Origin: Dickeya fangzhongdai
Lineage (GTDB): Bacteria; Pseudomonadota; Gammaproteobacteria; Enterobacterales; Enterobacteriaceae
NCBI RefSeq assembly: GCF_002812485.1
Contig: NZ_CP025003.1
Location: 3,844,001-3,908,000 of the forward strand
Reading direction: 5' to 3'
Length of the DNA stretch: 64,000 nt
Positions 55,159-64,000 of the stretch are shown in pieces; positions within the stretch are counted from its first letter, which is position 1, and the number at the start of each line of letters is the position of its first letter. A program made the position numbers and the translations under genes. The notes below the pieces were generated by a model. The model was not told where the DNA came from. It was given only the letters and a program-made list of their open reading frames with translations, and ran no database searches.

Positions 55159-55183
55159 CCTGCAAACCTTAATGGTTTGCAGG
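55159..55183 (+). terminator. Hairpin between emrR and emrA
   Basis: CCTGCAAACC/GGTTTGCAGG is a perfect 10-bp stem, followed after 11 bases by a run of T. It could be a partial terminator or an RNA processing site that sets the emrR to emrAB ratio. Confidence 0.5.
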
Positions 55184-55290
55184 GGGAGTCGTGTTTTTTT
55201 TAAAAAAACCGTCACCGCGCGATATCGCCATGAAAGGCAATCAAAGGCCATGAAAGGCCGAAAAAAAAGAAATTTAACTGGGAGAGAACC

Positions 55291-56466
55291 ATGAGTGCCA
55301 ACGTGGAAAAGCAGACTCCACCAACTATGCCATCGAAGTCCAGAAAATCGCGTAAGGGAATTCTCACGCTGCTGATGATTCTGTTTTTCTTTATTGGCTG
55401 TGTGTGGTTTGCCTACTGGTATCTGGTGTTGCGGCACCATCAGGAAACCGATGATGCCTACGTCGCAGGCAACCAGATTCAAATTATGTCGCAGGTCAAC
55501 GGCAGCGTCGCCCGCGTCAACGTCGACAATACCGACTTCGTTAAAAAAGGCGACGTACTGGTAGAGCTCGACCCAACCGACGCCGAGCAGGCCTTTGAAC
55601 GGTCGAAAACCACGCTGGCCAACAGCGTGCGTCAGGTTCATCAGCAGATGATCAACGTCCGCCAGTACAAAGCCAACATCGACCTGCAGCAGATTGCGCT
55701 GGACAAGGCTATCAGCGACCTGAACCGCCGTGAAGCGCTGGGGCGGGCCAATGCTATCGGCCGGGAAGACCTGCAACATGCGCGCGATCAGGTCGCCAGC
55801 GCCAGAGCGTCGCTGGAAGCGGCCAAACAGCAGTATGCCGCCACTCAGGCGCTGGTGCTGAATACCCCATTAGAGCAGCAGCCCGCCATTGCCCAGGCCG
55901 CCACTGACCTGCGCAACGCCTGGCTGGCGCTCAAACGTACCCATATCGTCAGCCCGGTGGATGGTTATGTCTCCCGCCGCAGCGTGCAACTGGGCGCGCG
56001 CGTCACCCCGTCTTCCGCTCTGATGGCGGTGGTGCCGGCCGCTCCGCTGTGGGTCGACGCCAACTTTAAGGAAACCCAGTTAGCCAATATGCGCATCGGT
56101 CAGCCGGCGGCCATCGTCAGCGACCTGTATGGCGACAGCGTGGTGTACAAAGGCAAAGTGGTGGGTCTGGACATGGGAACCGGCAGCGCCTTCTCGCTGT
56201 TGCCGGCCCAGAACGCCACCGGCAACTGGATCAAGGTAGTACAGCGCCTGCCGGTGCGTATCGAATTGGATCCGAAACAGCTGGCCGATTACCCGCTGCG
56301 TATCGGCCTGTCGATGCTGGTTAAAGTGGATACCGCCAATACCGACGGCAAGGTGCTGTCCGATGCGTCCCGCGCGACACCGGCCTATCAGAGTGATGCA
56401 CTGGATCTGGATCTGACGCCGGTTGATCAGATGATCGACCAGATCATCGGCGCCAACGCTGGCTGA
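55291..56466 (+). CDS. emrA: EmrA membrane-fusion protein
   Basis: A 391-residue periplasmic adaptor (HlyD type) with one N-terminal membrane span (LTLLMILFFFIGCVWFAYWY). It then has a lipoyl half-motif (DAYVAGNQIQIMSQVNGSV), a long coiled coil (about 95-210), and the second lipoyl and barrel segments (RTHIVSPVDGYVSRRSVQLG). It links EmrB to TolC. GGGAGAGAACC precedes the ATG. 17 bases from emrB. Confidence 0.95.
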   Translation: MSANVEKQTPPTMPSKSRKSRKGILTLLMILFFFIGCVWFAYWYLVLRHHQETDDAYVAGNQIQIMSQVNGSVARVNVDNTDFVKKGDVLVELDPTDAEQAFERSKTTLANSVRQVHQQMINVRQYKANIDLQQIALDKAISDLNRREALGRANAIGREDLQHARDQVASARASLEAAKQQYAATQALVLNTPLEQQPAIAQAATDLRNAWLALKRTHIVSPVDGYVSRRSVQLGARVTPSSALMAVVPAAPLWVDANFKETQLANMRIGQPAAIVSDLYGDSVVYKGKVVGLDMGTGSAFSLLPAQNATGNWIKVVQRLPVRIELDPKQLADYPLRIGLSMLVKVDTANTDGKVLSDASRATPAYQSDALDLDLTPVDQMIDQIIGANAG

Positions 56467-56483
56467 CCCCAGAGGAGAGCAGC

Positions 56484-58016
56484 GTGACAAGAAAACCACT
56501 TGAGGGCATGACGCTGGCTCTGATGACGATCGCCCTGTCGCTGGCGACGTTCATGCAGGTGCTGGACTCGACAATTGCCAACGTAGCTATTCCGACCATC
56601 GCCGGGAATCTCGGCGCATCCAACTCACAGGGCACCTGGGTCATCACGTCTTTTGGGGTGGCAAACGCCATCTCCATCCCCATCACCGGCTGGCTAGCCA
56701 AACGATTCGGCGAGGTGCGCCTGTTTATCTGGGCCACCGTGCTGTTTACCCTGACCTCCTGGCTGTGCGGCATGTCCACCAGTCTGGAAATGCTGATCGT
56801 TTCCCGTATGCTGCAGGGTCTGGTTGCCGGGCCGATCATTCCGCTGTCCCAAAGCCTGCTGCTGAATAACTACCCGCCTGCCAAACGAGGCATTGCGCTG
56901 GCTTTGTGGTCAATGACGGTGGTGGTTGCCCCGATCTTCGGCCCGATCCTCGGCGGCTGGATCAGCGACAACTACCATTGGGGGTGGATCTTCTTCATCA
57001 ACGTGCCGTTAGGCATCGTGGTGGTGCTGATCACCCTGCAGACATTGCGCGGGCGCGAAACCAAAACCGAAATTCGCCCCATCGACACCATTGGGCTGAT
57101 TCTGCTGGCGGCGGGTATTGGCTGCCTGCAGATGATGCTGGACCGCGGCAAAGAGCTGGACTGGTTTAACTCGACGGAAATCGTGGTGCTGGCGGTGGTT
57201 GCGGTGATTTCGCTCACCGTGCTGGTGGTTTGGGAGCTGACCGACGATCACCCGGTGGTCGATCTGTCGCTGTTCAAAATGCGCAATTTTACTATCGGCT
57301 GCCTGTGCACCAGCCTGGCGTTCATGCTCTATTTCGGCGCCATCGTACTGTTGCCGCAGTTGCTGCAGGTCGTGTTCGGCTATACCGCCACCTGGGCCGG
57401 GCTGGCTTCCGCTCCCGTGGGCCTGATGCCGGTGATTCTCTCGCCGATCATCGGGCGGTTCATGCATAAGCTCGATATGCGCCGTCTGGTGACGTTCAGC
57501 TTCATCATGTATGCGGTCTGTTTCTACTGGCGAGCCTACACCTTTGAGCCGGCAATGGATTTCGGCGCGTCCGCCTGGCCCCAGTTCGTGCAAGGGTTCG
57601 CCGTGGCCTGTTTCTTCATGCCGTTGACCACCATCACCCTCTCCGGCCTGCCGCCGGAACGGATGGCGGCCGCCTCCAGTCTGTCGAACTTTGCCCGTAC
57701 GCTGGCGGGCTCCATCGGCACGTCGATCACTACCACATTGTGGGAGCGTCGGGAAGCGTTGCATCACGAACAGCTTAGCGAGGTGATCAATCCCTACAAC
57801 CCGCTGGCGCAGCAGACCTATCAGCAACTGGAAGCGATGGGAATGAGTCAGCAGCAGGTGTCCAGCTATCTGGCTCAGCAGATCACGGCGCAAGGGCTGA
57901 TTATCGGCGCCAACGAAATCTTCTGGCTGTCGGCCGGGGTGTTCGTCGTGCTGATCGTGCTGGTGTGGTTCGCCAAACCGCCATTCGGCAGTCACTCGGC
58001 TGGCGGCGCACACTGA
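56484..58016 (+). CDS. emrB: EmrB multidrug efflux MFS transporter (14 spans)
   Basis: A 510-residue proton antiporter of the DHA2 family that exports hydrophobic toxic compounds through EmrA and TolC. Motif D1-type LDSTIANVAIPTIAG near residue 25 and motif C-type VVAPIFGPILGGWISDNYHWGW near 145 are intact. Starts at GTG with AGAGGAGAGCAGC upstream. Followed by a bidirectional terminator. Confidence 0.96.
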   Translation: MTRKPLEGMTLALMTIALSLATFMQVLDSTIANVAIPTIAGNLGASNSQGTWVITSFGVANAISIPITGWLAKRFGEVRLFIWATVLFTLTSWLCGMSTSLEMLIVSRMLQGLVAGPIIPLSQSLLLNNYPPAKRGIALALWSMTVVVAPIFGPILGGWISDNYHWGWIFFINVPLGIVVVLITLQTLRGRETKTEIRPIDTIGLILLAAGIGCLQMMLDRGKELDWFNSTEIVVLAVVAVISLTVLVVWELTDDHPVVDLSLFKMRNFTIGCLCTSLAFMLYFGAIVLLPQLLQVVFGYTATWAGLASAPVGLMPVILSPIIGRFMHKLDMRRLVTFSFIMYAVCFYWRAYTFEPAMDFGASAWPQFVQGFAVACFFMPLTTITLSGLPPERMAAASSLSNFARTLAGSIGTSITTTLWERREALHHEQLSEVINPYNPLAQQTYQQLEAMGMSQQQVSSYLAQQITAQGLIIGANEIFWLSAGVFVVLIVLVWFAKPPFGSHSAGGAH

Positions 58017-58050
58017 TTTCCCACGCCGAACAGAGCTAAAGCGCAAAAGC

Positions 58051-58077
58051 AAAAAAGGTGGCTACGCCACCTTTTTT
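58051..58077. terminator. Bidirectional terminator between emrB and yfiF
   Basis: AAAAAAGGTGGC-TAC-GCCACCTTTTTT is a perfect 12-bp stem with A/T ends, so each strand has a T tract. It serves both convergent units. Confidence 0.93.
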
Positions 58078-58108
58078 ATTGCCGCACGACATCACACGAC
58101 ACAGGGTT

Positions 58109-59212
58109 TTAGCCGTGATTCTGGCGCCACCATTCCGCCAGCAGGATCCCGGTCGCGACCGAGATATTCAGGCTTTCCACGTTGCCGGTGCCGTCAATCG
58201 ACACTTTGACGTCGCCCTGCTGCCAGGCGTTGTCAGACAAGCCATCCCCTTCCTGCCCCAGCACAATCACCGTTTTGGCAGGCAGCGAGACTTTCGACAA
58301 GGTCGTGCCTTTGTGGCTGGAGGTGGTGACGATGGTGTAACCGGCGGCACGGAACTGCGCCAGCGCATCGACCAGACCGTCAGCGCTGATCGCTTTCACG
58401 TGCTCGGCACCGCCTTCCGCCGTGCGCACCGCCGCGCCGGATTCCAGCTGCGATGCATCGCGCACCAGCACGCCTTTCACGCCGAAATGGGCGCAGCTAC
58501 GCATGATGCCGCCCAGATTATGCGGATTGCCGACATCTTCCAGCGCCAGCACGCAGTCGGTATCCCCGGCTTCGCGCAGGTACGCCGTCACATCCAGACC
58601 ACGACGTTTCTTGATCAGGAAACACACGCCGCCGTGATGCTCCGTACCGGACGCGCGGATCAGCTCGTCGTCTTCCACCACGTGGTAAGCCTTACGGTTG
58701 GCCGCCATCCAGCGCAGCGCCTCACGAAAACGCGGCGTGACTTCCTGCAGGAACCAACCGCGCACAATTGCTTCCGGACGGCTCAGGAACAGCGCCTGAC
58801 AGGCATTTTCTCCGTAGACGCGGGTCTCTTCCGACCGCTGGCGACGAATCTGTTCCGGATCGATCTGGCTCTTACCGCTGATACCGCCGTGATCCGGCTC
58901 TTCTCCCGGTGCGCGCGATACCGTTTTCCACGGAGAATCCGCATGATCAACCGGCTCGCGACGCGGTGGACGCTCACGCTCACGCCCCGCCGACTCGCTA
59001 CGCCATTTGCCGCCACGCTCGGCGCCATCTTTATTATCTCTGTCCCGCCCGCCGCGCGGCGCGCTATCTCGCCCTTTACGGCCACGGTTGTCGCCATCGC
59101 CACGACGCTTATCCGGCGTACGTTTCTGCTTACCGTTCTTCTCGTCCCCGTCTTCGCTGCGGACGTACATGACGCGGACTTTGCCGCTCTTTCCACTTAA
59201 TTCATCGCTCAT
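58109..59212 (-). CDS. yfiF: YfiF, SpoU-family RNA methyltransferase-like protein
   Basis: A 367-residue protein. Residues 1-90 are a low-complexity, highly charged tail (many Arg, Gly, Asp). A SpoU-type substrate-binding domain (about 105-195) and a SPOUT methyltransferase domain follow, with SAM-knot motifs [27 protein letters not shown] and [15 protein letters not shown]. The exact 2'-O-methylated RNA target is not known. The ATG at 59212 is preceded by GGAGAACAAC; a GTG four codons earlier overlaps that site. Confidence 0.92.
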   Translation of the reverse strand: MSDELSGKSGKVRVMYVRSEDGDEKNGKQKRTPDKRRGDGDNRGRKGRDSAPRGGRDRDNKDGAERGGKWRSESAGRERERPPRREPVDHADSPWKTVSRAPGEEPDHGGISGKSQIDPEQIRRQRSEETRVYGENACQALFLSRPEAIVRGWFLQEVTPRFREALRWMAANRKAYHVVEDDELIRASGTEHHGGVCFLIKKRRGLDVTAYLREAGDTDCVLALEDVGNPHNLGGIMRSCAHFGVKGVLVRDASQLESGAAVRTAEGGAEHVKAISADGLVDALAQFRAAGYTIVTTSSHKGTTLSKVSLPAKTVIVLGQEGDGLSDNAWQQGDVKVSIDGTGNVESLNISVATGILLAEWWRQNHG

Positions 59213-59454
59213 GTTGTTCTCCACCTACGCGCTGGGCGCGAAGATTACCCTATGTCCACCGGCTTAGCCACCAACCCGATCATAAAAGTCACTAACTATT
59301 ATAACCATTGGGTAAAACGCCTTGTTGGCGTTCGACCCGCTATCCATACTTATCCTGCTTTCGCACCACCGTCTGTTGATCTCTTCGCGTATGCTGGGCG
59401 CGCTTCCGTCAACAGTACACTTGATTCCAGCCCTTTTGCTACCGAGGCCCGTTT

Positions 59455-59880
59455 ATGAATACGGTATGTGCATCCTGCAACGCCACCAACCGCCTGCCAG
59501 AAGAACGCAGCAATGATCATCAACACGCCAAATGCGGCCGCTGCGGTCAGGCGCTGTTCAGCGGCAAGGTGATTAACGCCACTGAAGAAACGCTGGATAA
59601 ACTGTTGCAGGACGATCTGCCGGTGGTCGTGGATTTCTGGGCGCCCTGGTGCGGACCGTGCGTTAACTTTGCCCCGGTATTTGAAAGCGTCGCCGACGAA
59701 AACGGCGGCAAAATCCGCTTCATCAAGGTCAACACCGAAGCGGAACCCGGCCTGAGCGCCCGCTTCCGTATCCGCAGCATTCCTACCATCATGCTGTTCA
59801 AACACGGCAAAGTGGTTGATATGCTCAACGGCGCCATGCCCAAAGCTCCCTTTGAAAGCTGGCTTAGTGAATCGCTGTAA
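59455..59880 (+). CDS. trxC: Thioredoxin 2
   Basis: A 141-residue thioredoxin with an N-terminal zinc-binding extension (CASC near residue 5, CGRC near 28). The thioredoxin domain then has active site WAPWCGPC. It reduces disulphides in the cytoplasm and is induced by OxyR in Escherichia; I see no certain OxyR site. Divergent from yfiF. Confidence 0.96.
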   Translation: MNTVCASCNATNRLPEERSNDHQHAKCGRCGQALFSGKVINATEETLDKLLQDDLPVVVDFWAPWCGPCVNFAPVFESVADENGGKIRFIKVNTEAEPGLSARFRIRSIPTIMLFKHGKVVDMLNGAMPKAPFESWLSESL

Positions 59881-59897
59881 ATCATTCCTCACCAGAC

Positions 59898-59919
59898 GCC
59901 CCGCCAACACGCGGGGCTT
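59898..59919 (+). terminator. trxC terminator hairpin
   Basis: GCCCCGC/GCGGGGC with a 6-base loop, 18 bases after the trxC stop, followed by only two T. Weak by sequence. Confidence 0.45.
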
Positions 59920-59967
59920 CAGGTCGGCAGCCCGGTCGTTTAGAATGTCCCTTTTTAATGGAAAATC

Positions 59968-60684
59968 ATGACCGGTAACGCCGTCCTGCGTCTGCGCCAG
60001 CAACGCCTTGCTCTTTCCACGCGCCCGTTTCGCGCCCGCGGCTGCCGTGTCATCCGCTGCCAGCGTTGCCTGCTGCCGGAAGTCCACTGCCTGTGCGACA
60101 CCCTCTCGCCGCGCACCGCCCGCAGCCGCTTCTGTCTGGTGATGTTCGACACCGAACCGATGAAGCCCAGTAATACCGGCCGCCTGATTGCCGATGTCCT
60201 GCCGCAGACTGATGCCTTTCTGTGGTCCCGTACCGAGCCGGACCCGGCGTTGCTTGCCGCCCTGCAAACAGAAGAGTATCAGCCCTGGCTGGTCTTTCTG
60301 GCGGACGACGATGAAAGCGGCCGTCAGGTCTGTCACCAACTACCCGCCGACGGCAAACCGCCGCTGTTCGTGATGCTGGACGGCACCTGGCCGGAAGCGC
60401 GAAAAATGTTTCGCAAAAGTCCGTACCTCGATACGTTGCCGATCCTGTCGTTAAGCGTGGACGCTTTGTCCAGCTACCAGCTACGGGAGGCCAGCAGCGC
60501 CGGGCAGCACTGCACGGCGGAAATCGCCATCGCCCTGCTGCGTCAGGCCGGCGATAACGATGCCGCCGAAGCGCTGGCGCAGCATTTCGACCGTTTTCGC
60601 CGCCACTATCTGGCAGGCAAAGCCCATCACGCGAAAAAGAAAATTTCTTCCACTGTCACAGCAAAACCGGCAACAGACGTTTAA
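59968..60684 (+). CDS. tapT: TapT (YfiP), tRNA-uridine aminocarboxypropyltransferase
   Basis: A 238-residue DTW-domain protein. It transfers the aminocarboxypropyl group of SAM to uridine 47 of tRNA to make acp3U. The family motif is in VMLDGTWPEARKMFRKS, and the N-terminal Cys cluster CQRCLLPEVHCLC probably binds zinc. Located between trxC and pat, as in Escherichia. Confidence 0.93.
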   Translation: MTGNAVLRLRQQRLALSTRPFRARGCRVIRCQRCLLPEVHCLCDTLSPRTARSRFCLVMFDTEPMKPSNTGRLIADVLPQTDAFLWSRTEPDPALLAALQTEEYQPWLVFLADDDESGRQVCHQLPADGKPPLFVMLDGTWPEARKMFRKSPYLDTLPILSLSVDALSSYQLREASSAGQHCTAEIAIALLRQAGDNDAAEALAQHFDRFRRHYLAGKAHHAKKKISSTVTAKPATDV

Positions 60685-60717
60685 GATCAATCAGGTGTCT
60701 TCTAACAGGAGTAACTG

Positions 60718-63384
60718 ATGAGTCAGCGCGGATTAGAGGCTCTGCTGCGGCCCCGTTCGATTGCCGTAATCGGCGCGTCGGAAAAACCGGGGAGAGCCGG
60801 ATTTCTGATGATGCGCAACCTGCTTGACGGCGGCTTCAACGGACCGGTGCTGCCGGTTACGCCCAAATATCAGGCAGTCTGCGGCGTACTGGCGTACCGT
60901 GATGTCGCCAGCTTACCGATGACGCCCGATCTCGCCGTTATCTGCACCCGTGCCGACCGTAATCTGCCGCTGCTGGAAGCGCTGGGGCAGCGCGGTTGTA
61001 AAACGGTCATCATACTTTCCGCGCCGCCGGCGCAATTCGCCGAATTGAAAAACTGCGCCGCCCGCTATGCCGTACGGCTTCTGGGGCCAAACAGCCTCGG
61101 CCTGCTGGCGCCCTGGCAGGGACTCAACGCCAGCTTTTCGCCGGTGCCGATTCTAAAAGGCAAACTGGCGTTTATTTCCCAGTCGGCGGCGGTTTCCAAC
61201 ACCATACTGGACTGGGCGCAACAGCGCGGCATCGGTTTCTCCTACTTTATCGCGCTCGGCGACAGCCTGGATATTGACGTCGACGACCTGCTGGATTTTC
61301 TGGCGCGGGACGGTAAAACCAGCGCTATTTTGCTGCATCTGGAGCATGTCAGCGACGCGCGGCGTTTTCTCTCGGCAGCGCGCAGCGCATCCCGCAACAA
61401 GCCGATTCTGGTGATCAAAAGCGGGCGCAGCCGACAGGCGCAACAGCTGTTGCATGACGGCCAGCACGGGCTGGACGCCGCCTACGACGCCGCCATCCAG
61501 CGCGCCGGGCTGCTGCGGGTGCAGGATACCCACGAACTGTTTTCGGCGGTGGAAACCCTCAGCCACCTACGCCCGCTGCGCGGCGAGCGTTTGCTGATCG
61601 TCAGCAACGGCGCATCGCCCGCCGCCCAGGCGTTGGATCAGTTAATTGCCCGTCAGGGCAAGCTGGCGACGCTGAGCGAGACGACGCAGCAGGCGTTGCG
61701 TGCCGTGTTGCCCGATACCGTCTCCGTCGGCAACCCGCTGGACTTGCGCGACGACGCCACGCCGCAACGCTATCTGGCGGCGCTGTCGGCGCTGCTGGAC
61801 AGCGACGATTACGACGCGTTGCTGATTATCCACGCCCCGAGCGCCGCCGCGCCGGGTACGGAAAGCGCTGAAAGCCTTATTCAGCTGTTGCAGCAACATT
61901 CGCGCGGCAAACGCATCACGTTGCTGACCAACTGGTGCGGTGAATTCTCTTCCCAGGAAGCACGCCGTCTGTTTAACGAGGCGGGCATCCCGACTTACCG
62001 CACCCCGGAAGGCGCGGTGATCGCGTTCATGCATATCGTCGAATACCGTCGTAACCAGAAGCAACTGAAAGAAACCCCGGCGCTGCCATCGGATCTCACC
62101 GCCAATGCCGCACAGGCGCATCGGTTGATCGGTCAGGCGCTGCAGGAAGGCGCCACCCGGCTCGATACCCACGAGGTCCAGCCGATTCTGCAGGCGTATG
62201 GCCTGAATACGTTGCCAACCTGGATTGCCGGCGACAGTACCGAAGCGGTGTACATCGCGGAAAAAATCGGCTACCCGGTCGCGCTTAAACTGCGATCCCC
62301 GGATATCCCCCATAAATCGGAAATTCAGGGCGTCGTGCTGTACCTGCAGAATGCTCAGGAGGTGCAACTGGCGGCGGAAGCAATGCTGGAACGAGTCAGA
62401 CATACCAATCCGCAAGCACGCGTACTCGGCTTGCTGGTACAGGGCATGGCTAATCGTACCGGCGCGCTGGAGTTACGTATCGCGGTCGAACAGGATGCCA
62501 TCTTTGGTCCGATCATCATGCTGGGTGCAGGCGGCATGGAATGGCGCCGGGAAACGCAGGCGGCGGTGGCACTGCCGCCGCTGAATATGGCGCTGGCGCG
62601 CTATCTGATCGTTCAGGCGTTGAAAAGCGGCAAAATCCGCAGCCAAAACGCACTCAAGCCGCTGGATATTCCGGCGCTCAGCCGGTTGCTGGTGCAGGTT
62701 TCCAACCTGATTCTGGATTGCCCGGAGATCTCGCGTCTGGATATTCACCCGCTGCTGGCCTCCGGCGAGGAATTCACGCTGCTGGATGTTACGCTGCATC
62801 TGGCGCCTTTCAGCGGCGACCCGCAGTCTCGTCTGTCTATCCGCCCTTATCCGCAGGAACTGGAAGAAACCGTCCGGCTCAAGGATGGCGCGTCCTGTCT
62901 GTTCCGCCCCATCCTGCCCGAAGACGAACCGCTGTTGGCCCATTTTATCGGCAAAGTAACCCGCGAAGATCTGTATTACCGTTATTTCAGTGAAATCAAC
63001 GAATTTACCCATGAAGATTTAGCCAATATGACCCAAATTGACTACGATCGTGAGATGGCTTTTATTGCTGTGCGGTCAGGTACGGAAGGTGAGCCGGAGA
63101 TCATCGGCGTCACACGCGCCATCGCCGACCCGGATAATACCAACGCGGAATTCGCCGTACTGGTGCGATCCGATCTGAAAGGGCTGGGATTAGGCAGGAA
63201 ACTACTGGAAAAACTGATCCACTATACCCGCGCCCACGGTCTGGCGCGTCTGAGCGGCATCACCATGCCGACGAATCAGGGTATGGTCACGCTGGCGAAA
63301 AAACTGGGCTTCGCCGTTGATGTGCAATTGGAAGACGGTATTGTGACGCTGGAGCTGCCGCTGGACTCGTCCGCACAGCCATAA
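60718..63384 (+). CDS. pat: Pat (YfiQ), protein lysine acetyltransferase
   Basis: An 888-residue enzyme. An N-terminal NDP-forming acyl-CoA-synthetase-like region (about 1-460; LRPRSIAVIGASEKPGRAGF) and an ATP-grasp-like part (about 480-700) carry no known catalysis but regulate. The GNAT domain (about 725-885; AVLVRSDLKGLGLGRKLLEKL binds acetyl-CoA) acetylates lysines, for example of acetyl-CoA synthetase. Length matches the Escherichia protein. An AGGAG site precedes the ATG; 33 bases after tapT. Confidence 0.95.
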   Translation: MSQRGLEALLRPRSIAVIGASEKPGRAGFLMMRNLLDGGFNGPVLPVTPKYQAVCGVLAYRDVASLPMTPDLAVICTRADRNLPLLEALGQRGCKTVIILSAPPAQFAELKNCAARYAVRLLGPNSLGLLAPWQGLNASFSPVPILKGKLAFISQSAAVSNTILDWAQQRGIGFSYFIALGDSLDIDVDDLLDFLARDGKTSAILLHLEHVSDARRFLSAARSASRNKPILVIKSGRSRQAQQLLHDGQHGLDAAYDAAIQRAGLLRVQDTHELFSAVETLSHLRPLRGERLLIVSNGASPAAQALDQLIARQGKLATLSETTQQALRAVLPDTVSVGNPLDLRDDATPQRYLAALSALLDSDDYDALLIIHAPSAAAPGTESAESLIQLLQQHSRGKRITLLTNWCGEFSSQEARRLFNEAGIPTYRTPEGAVIAFMHIVEYRRNQKQLKETPALPSDLTANAAQAHRLIGQALQEGATRLDTHEVQPILQAYGLNTLPTWIAGDSTEAVYIAEKIGYPVALKLRSPDIPHKSEIQGVVLYLQNAQEVQLAAEAMLERVRHTNPQARVLGLLVQGMANRTGALELRIAVEQDAIFGPIIMLGAGGMEWRRETQAAVALPPLNMALARYLIVQALKSGKIRSQNALKPLDIPALSRLLVQVSNLILDCPEISRLDIHPLLASGEEFTLLDVTLHLAPFSGDPQSRLSIRPYPQELEETVRLKDGASCLFRPILPEDEPLLAHFIGKVTREDLYYRYFSEINEFTHEDLANMTQIDYDREMAFIAVRSGTEGEPEIIGVTRAIADPDNTNAEFAVLVRSDLKGLGLGRKLLEKLIHYTRAHGLARLSGITMPTNQGMVTLAKKLGFAVDVQLEDGIVTLELPLDSSAQP

Positions 63385-63538
63385 TCAGGCGTGCAGATGC
63401 GGGCGGGATCTCGCTACAGGCAGTAAAACTTGCTCACAACGCTTGCCAAGTAGTGGTATCATCGCCCGATTCGGCTATGCCTTAACGTATATTTATGACC
63501 ACGCGGTCATCCCACGATGAGAGAAGAATCGCACTGTG

Positions 63539-64000
63539 ATGTTGTCAAAATTAAAGCGTACGAAATATCAACAACACCTTGCACAACTGCCTAAAATTCC
63601 TCAGTCTGCCGATGACGTCCAGACGCTTCACAGCCCAGCGCTTTTCCGTACTACGCTGACAGAACAGATTCTGCAGGCGAAGAAACGCATCTATCTGGTA
63701 GCCCTGTATCTGGAACACGATGACGGCGGCGAAGGCATTCTGTCGGCGCTCTATCAGGCCAAACGCCAATGCCCGGAACTGGAGATCACCGTACTGGTCG
63801 ACTGGCATCGCGCCCAGCGCGGCCGCATCGGCGTTGCCGCCGACAGCACCAACGCTGACTGGTACTACGAAATGGCGCAGCGGTACGATGATGCGCCCTT
63901 CCCGATTTATGGCGTCCCGGTCAATACGCGTGAAGCGCTGGGCGTCCTGCATCTGAAAGGGTTTATTATCGATGACACGGTGCTTTACAGCGGCGCCAGT
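63539..64000 (+). CDS. pssA: Phosphatidylserine synthase, 5' part (runs off window)
   Basis: The ATG at 63539 opens 154 codons that reach the window edge without a stop. The product starts LSKLKRTKYQQHLAQLPKI and contains VDWHRAQRGRIG and EALGVLHLKGFIIDDTVLYSG, the first HKD-type phospholipase-D motif region of PssA. The enzyme makes phosphatidylserine from CDP-diacylglycerol and serine, the entry to phosphatidylethanolamine. The order pat-pssA is as in Escherichia. Confidence 0.95.
   Translation, partial: MLSKLKRTKYQQHLAQLPKIPQSADDVQTLHSPALFRTTLTEQILQAKKRIYLVALYLEHDDGGEGILSALYQAKRQCPELEITVLVDWHRAQRGRIGVAADSTNADWYYEMAQRYDDAPFPIYGVPVNTREALGVLHLKGFIIDDTVLYSGAS

Overview
This is a chromosomal window from a GC-rich enterobacterium. 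Protein sequences and gene order (proBA-thrW, crl, frsA-gpt, pepD-dinB, dpaA-yafJ-gmhA-fadE, proVWX-ygaYZH-emrRAB, yfiF-trxC-tapT-pat-pssA) follow the Escherichia backbone. A Gram-negative dlt-like operon, a methionine-salvage locus and a large allantoin/ureide (hpx) locus are embedded in it. This combination fits a soft-rot Pectobacteriaceae genome, most likely Dickeya. The genus is inferred from memory of gene content and was not tested by a search.

Layout. 0-5.6 kb: a GlxA-type regulator, then a leftward dltD-X-B-A-C-like operon for D-alanylation-type envelope modification. It includes a 39-residue DltX-like microprotein. 5.6-8.2 kb: an eroded accessory patch with IS5 and IS3 transposase scraps, an orphan lipoprotein, an intact yafN antitoxin with a broken yafO toxin, and a truncated tyrosine-integrase start next to tRNA-Thr(CGU). 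An 11-bp copy of the tRNA 3' end at 6.87 kb suggests the remnant of an element integrated at thrW. 8.4-15.2 kb: proA, proB, crl, a yfiR-yfiN (diguanylate cyclase) pair, frsA and gpt. 15.4-23.8 kb: a small membrane ORF, pepD, dinB with a perfect LexA box, dpaA (yafK), yafJ, gmhA, and fadE with a FadR site.

23.8-30.2 kb: the whole methionine salvage pathway in three transcription units (mtnK; mtnA; mtnB-C-D divergent from mtnE and an omega-amidase gene). Tandem MetJ-type boxes lie in both divergent intergenic regions.

30.2-47.5 kb: the ureide locus. hpxS-A-B (regulator, allantoin racemase, allantoinase) diverge from the permease hpxC. hpxF-G-H-I-J-K encode an ABC transporter, the ureidoglycine aminotransferase and allantoate amidohydrolase. 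hpxU encodes an RpiR-type regulator. hpxW-X-Y-Z encode an oxamate-hydrolase-type Ntn enzyme plus AtzG-, AtzE- and AtzH-like proteins. An AtzF-type allophanate hydrolase with its own GntR regulator follows. Sigma-54-type promoters are visible before hpxF, hpxW and hpxC, and a TTGTATACAA palindrome recurs. I infer a route allantoin > allantoate > ureidoglycine > oxalurate, with HpxXYZ possibly performing deamination and decarboxylation to oxamate before HpxW.

47.6-58 kb: a proU-type osmoregulated promoter and proVWX, then ygaY-, ygaZ- and ygaH-like transporters, and emrR-emrA-emrB with a MarR-type dyad operator. 58-64 kb: yfiF, trxC, tapT, pat and the 5' part of pssA, which runs off the window. 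No CRISPR array, rRNA gene or complete prophage was seen.
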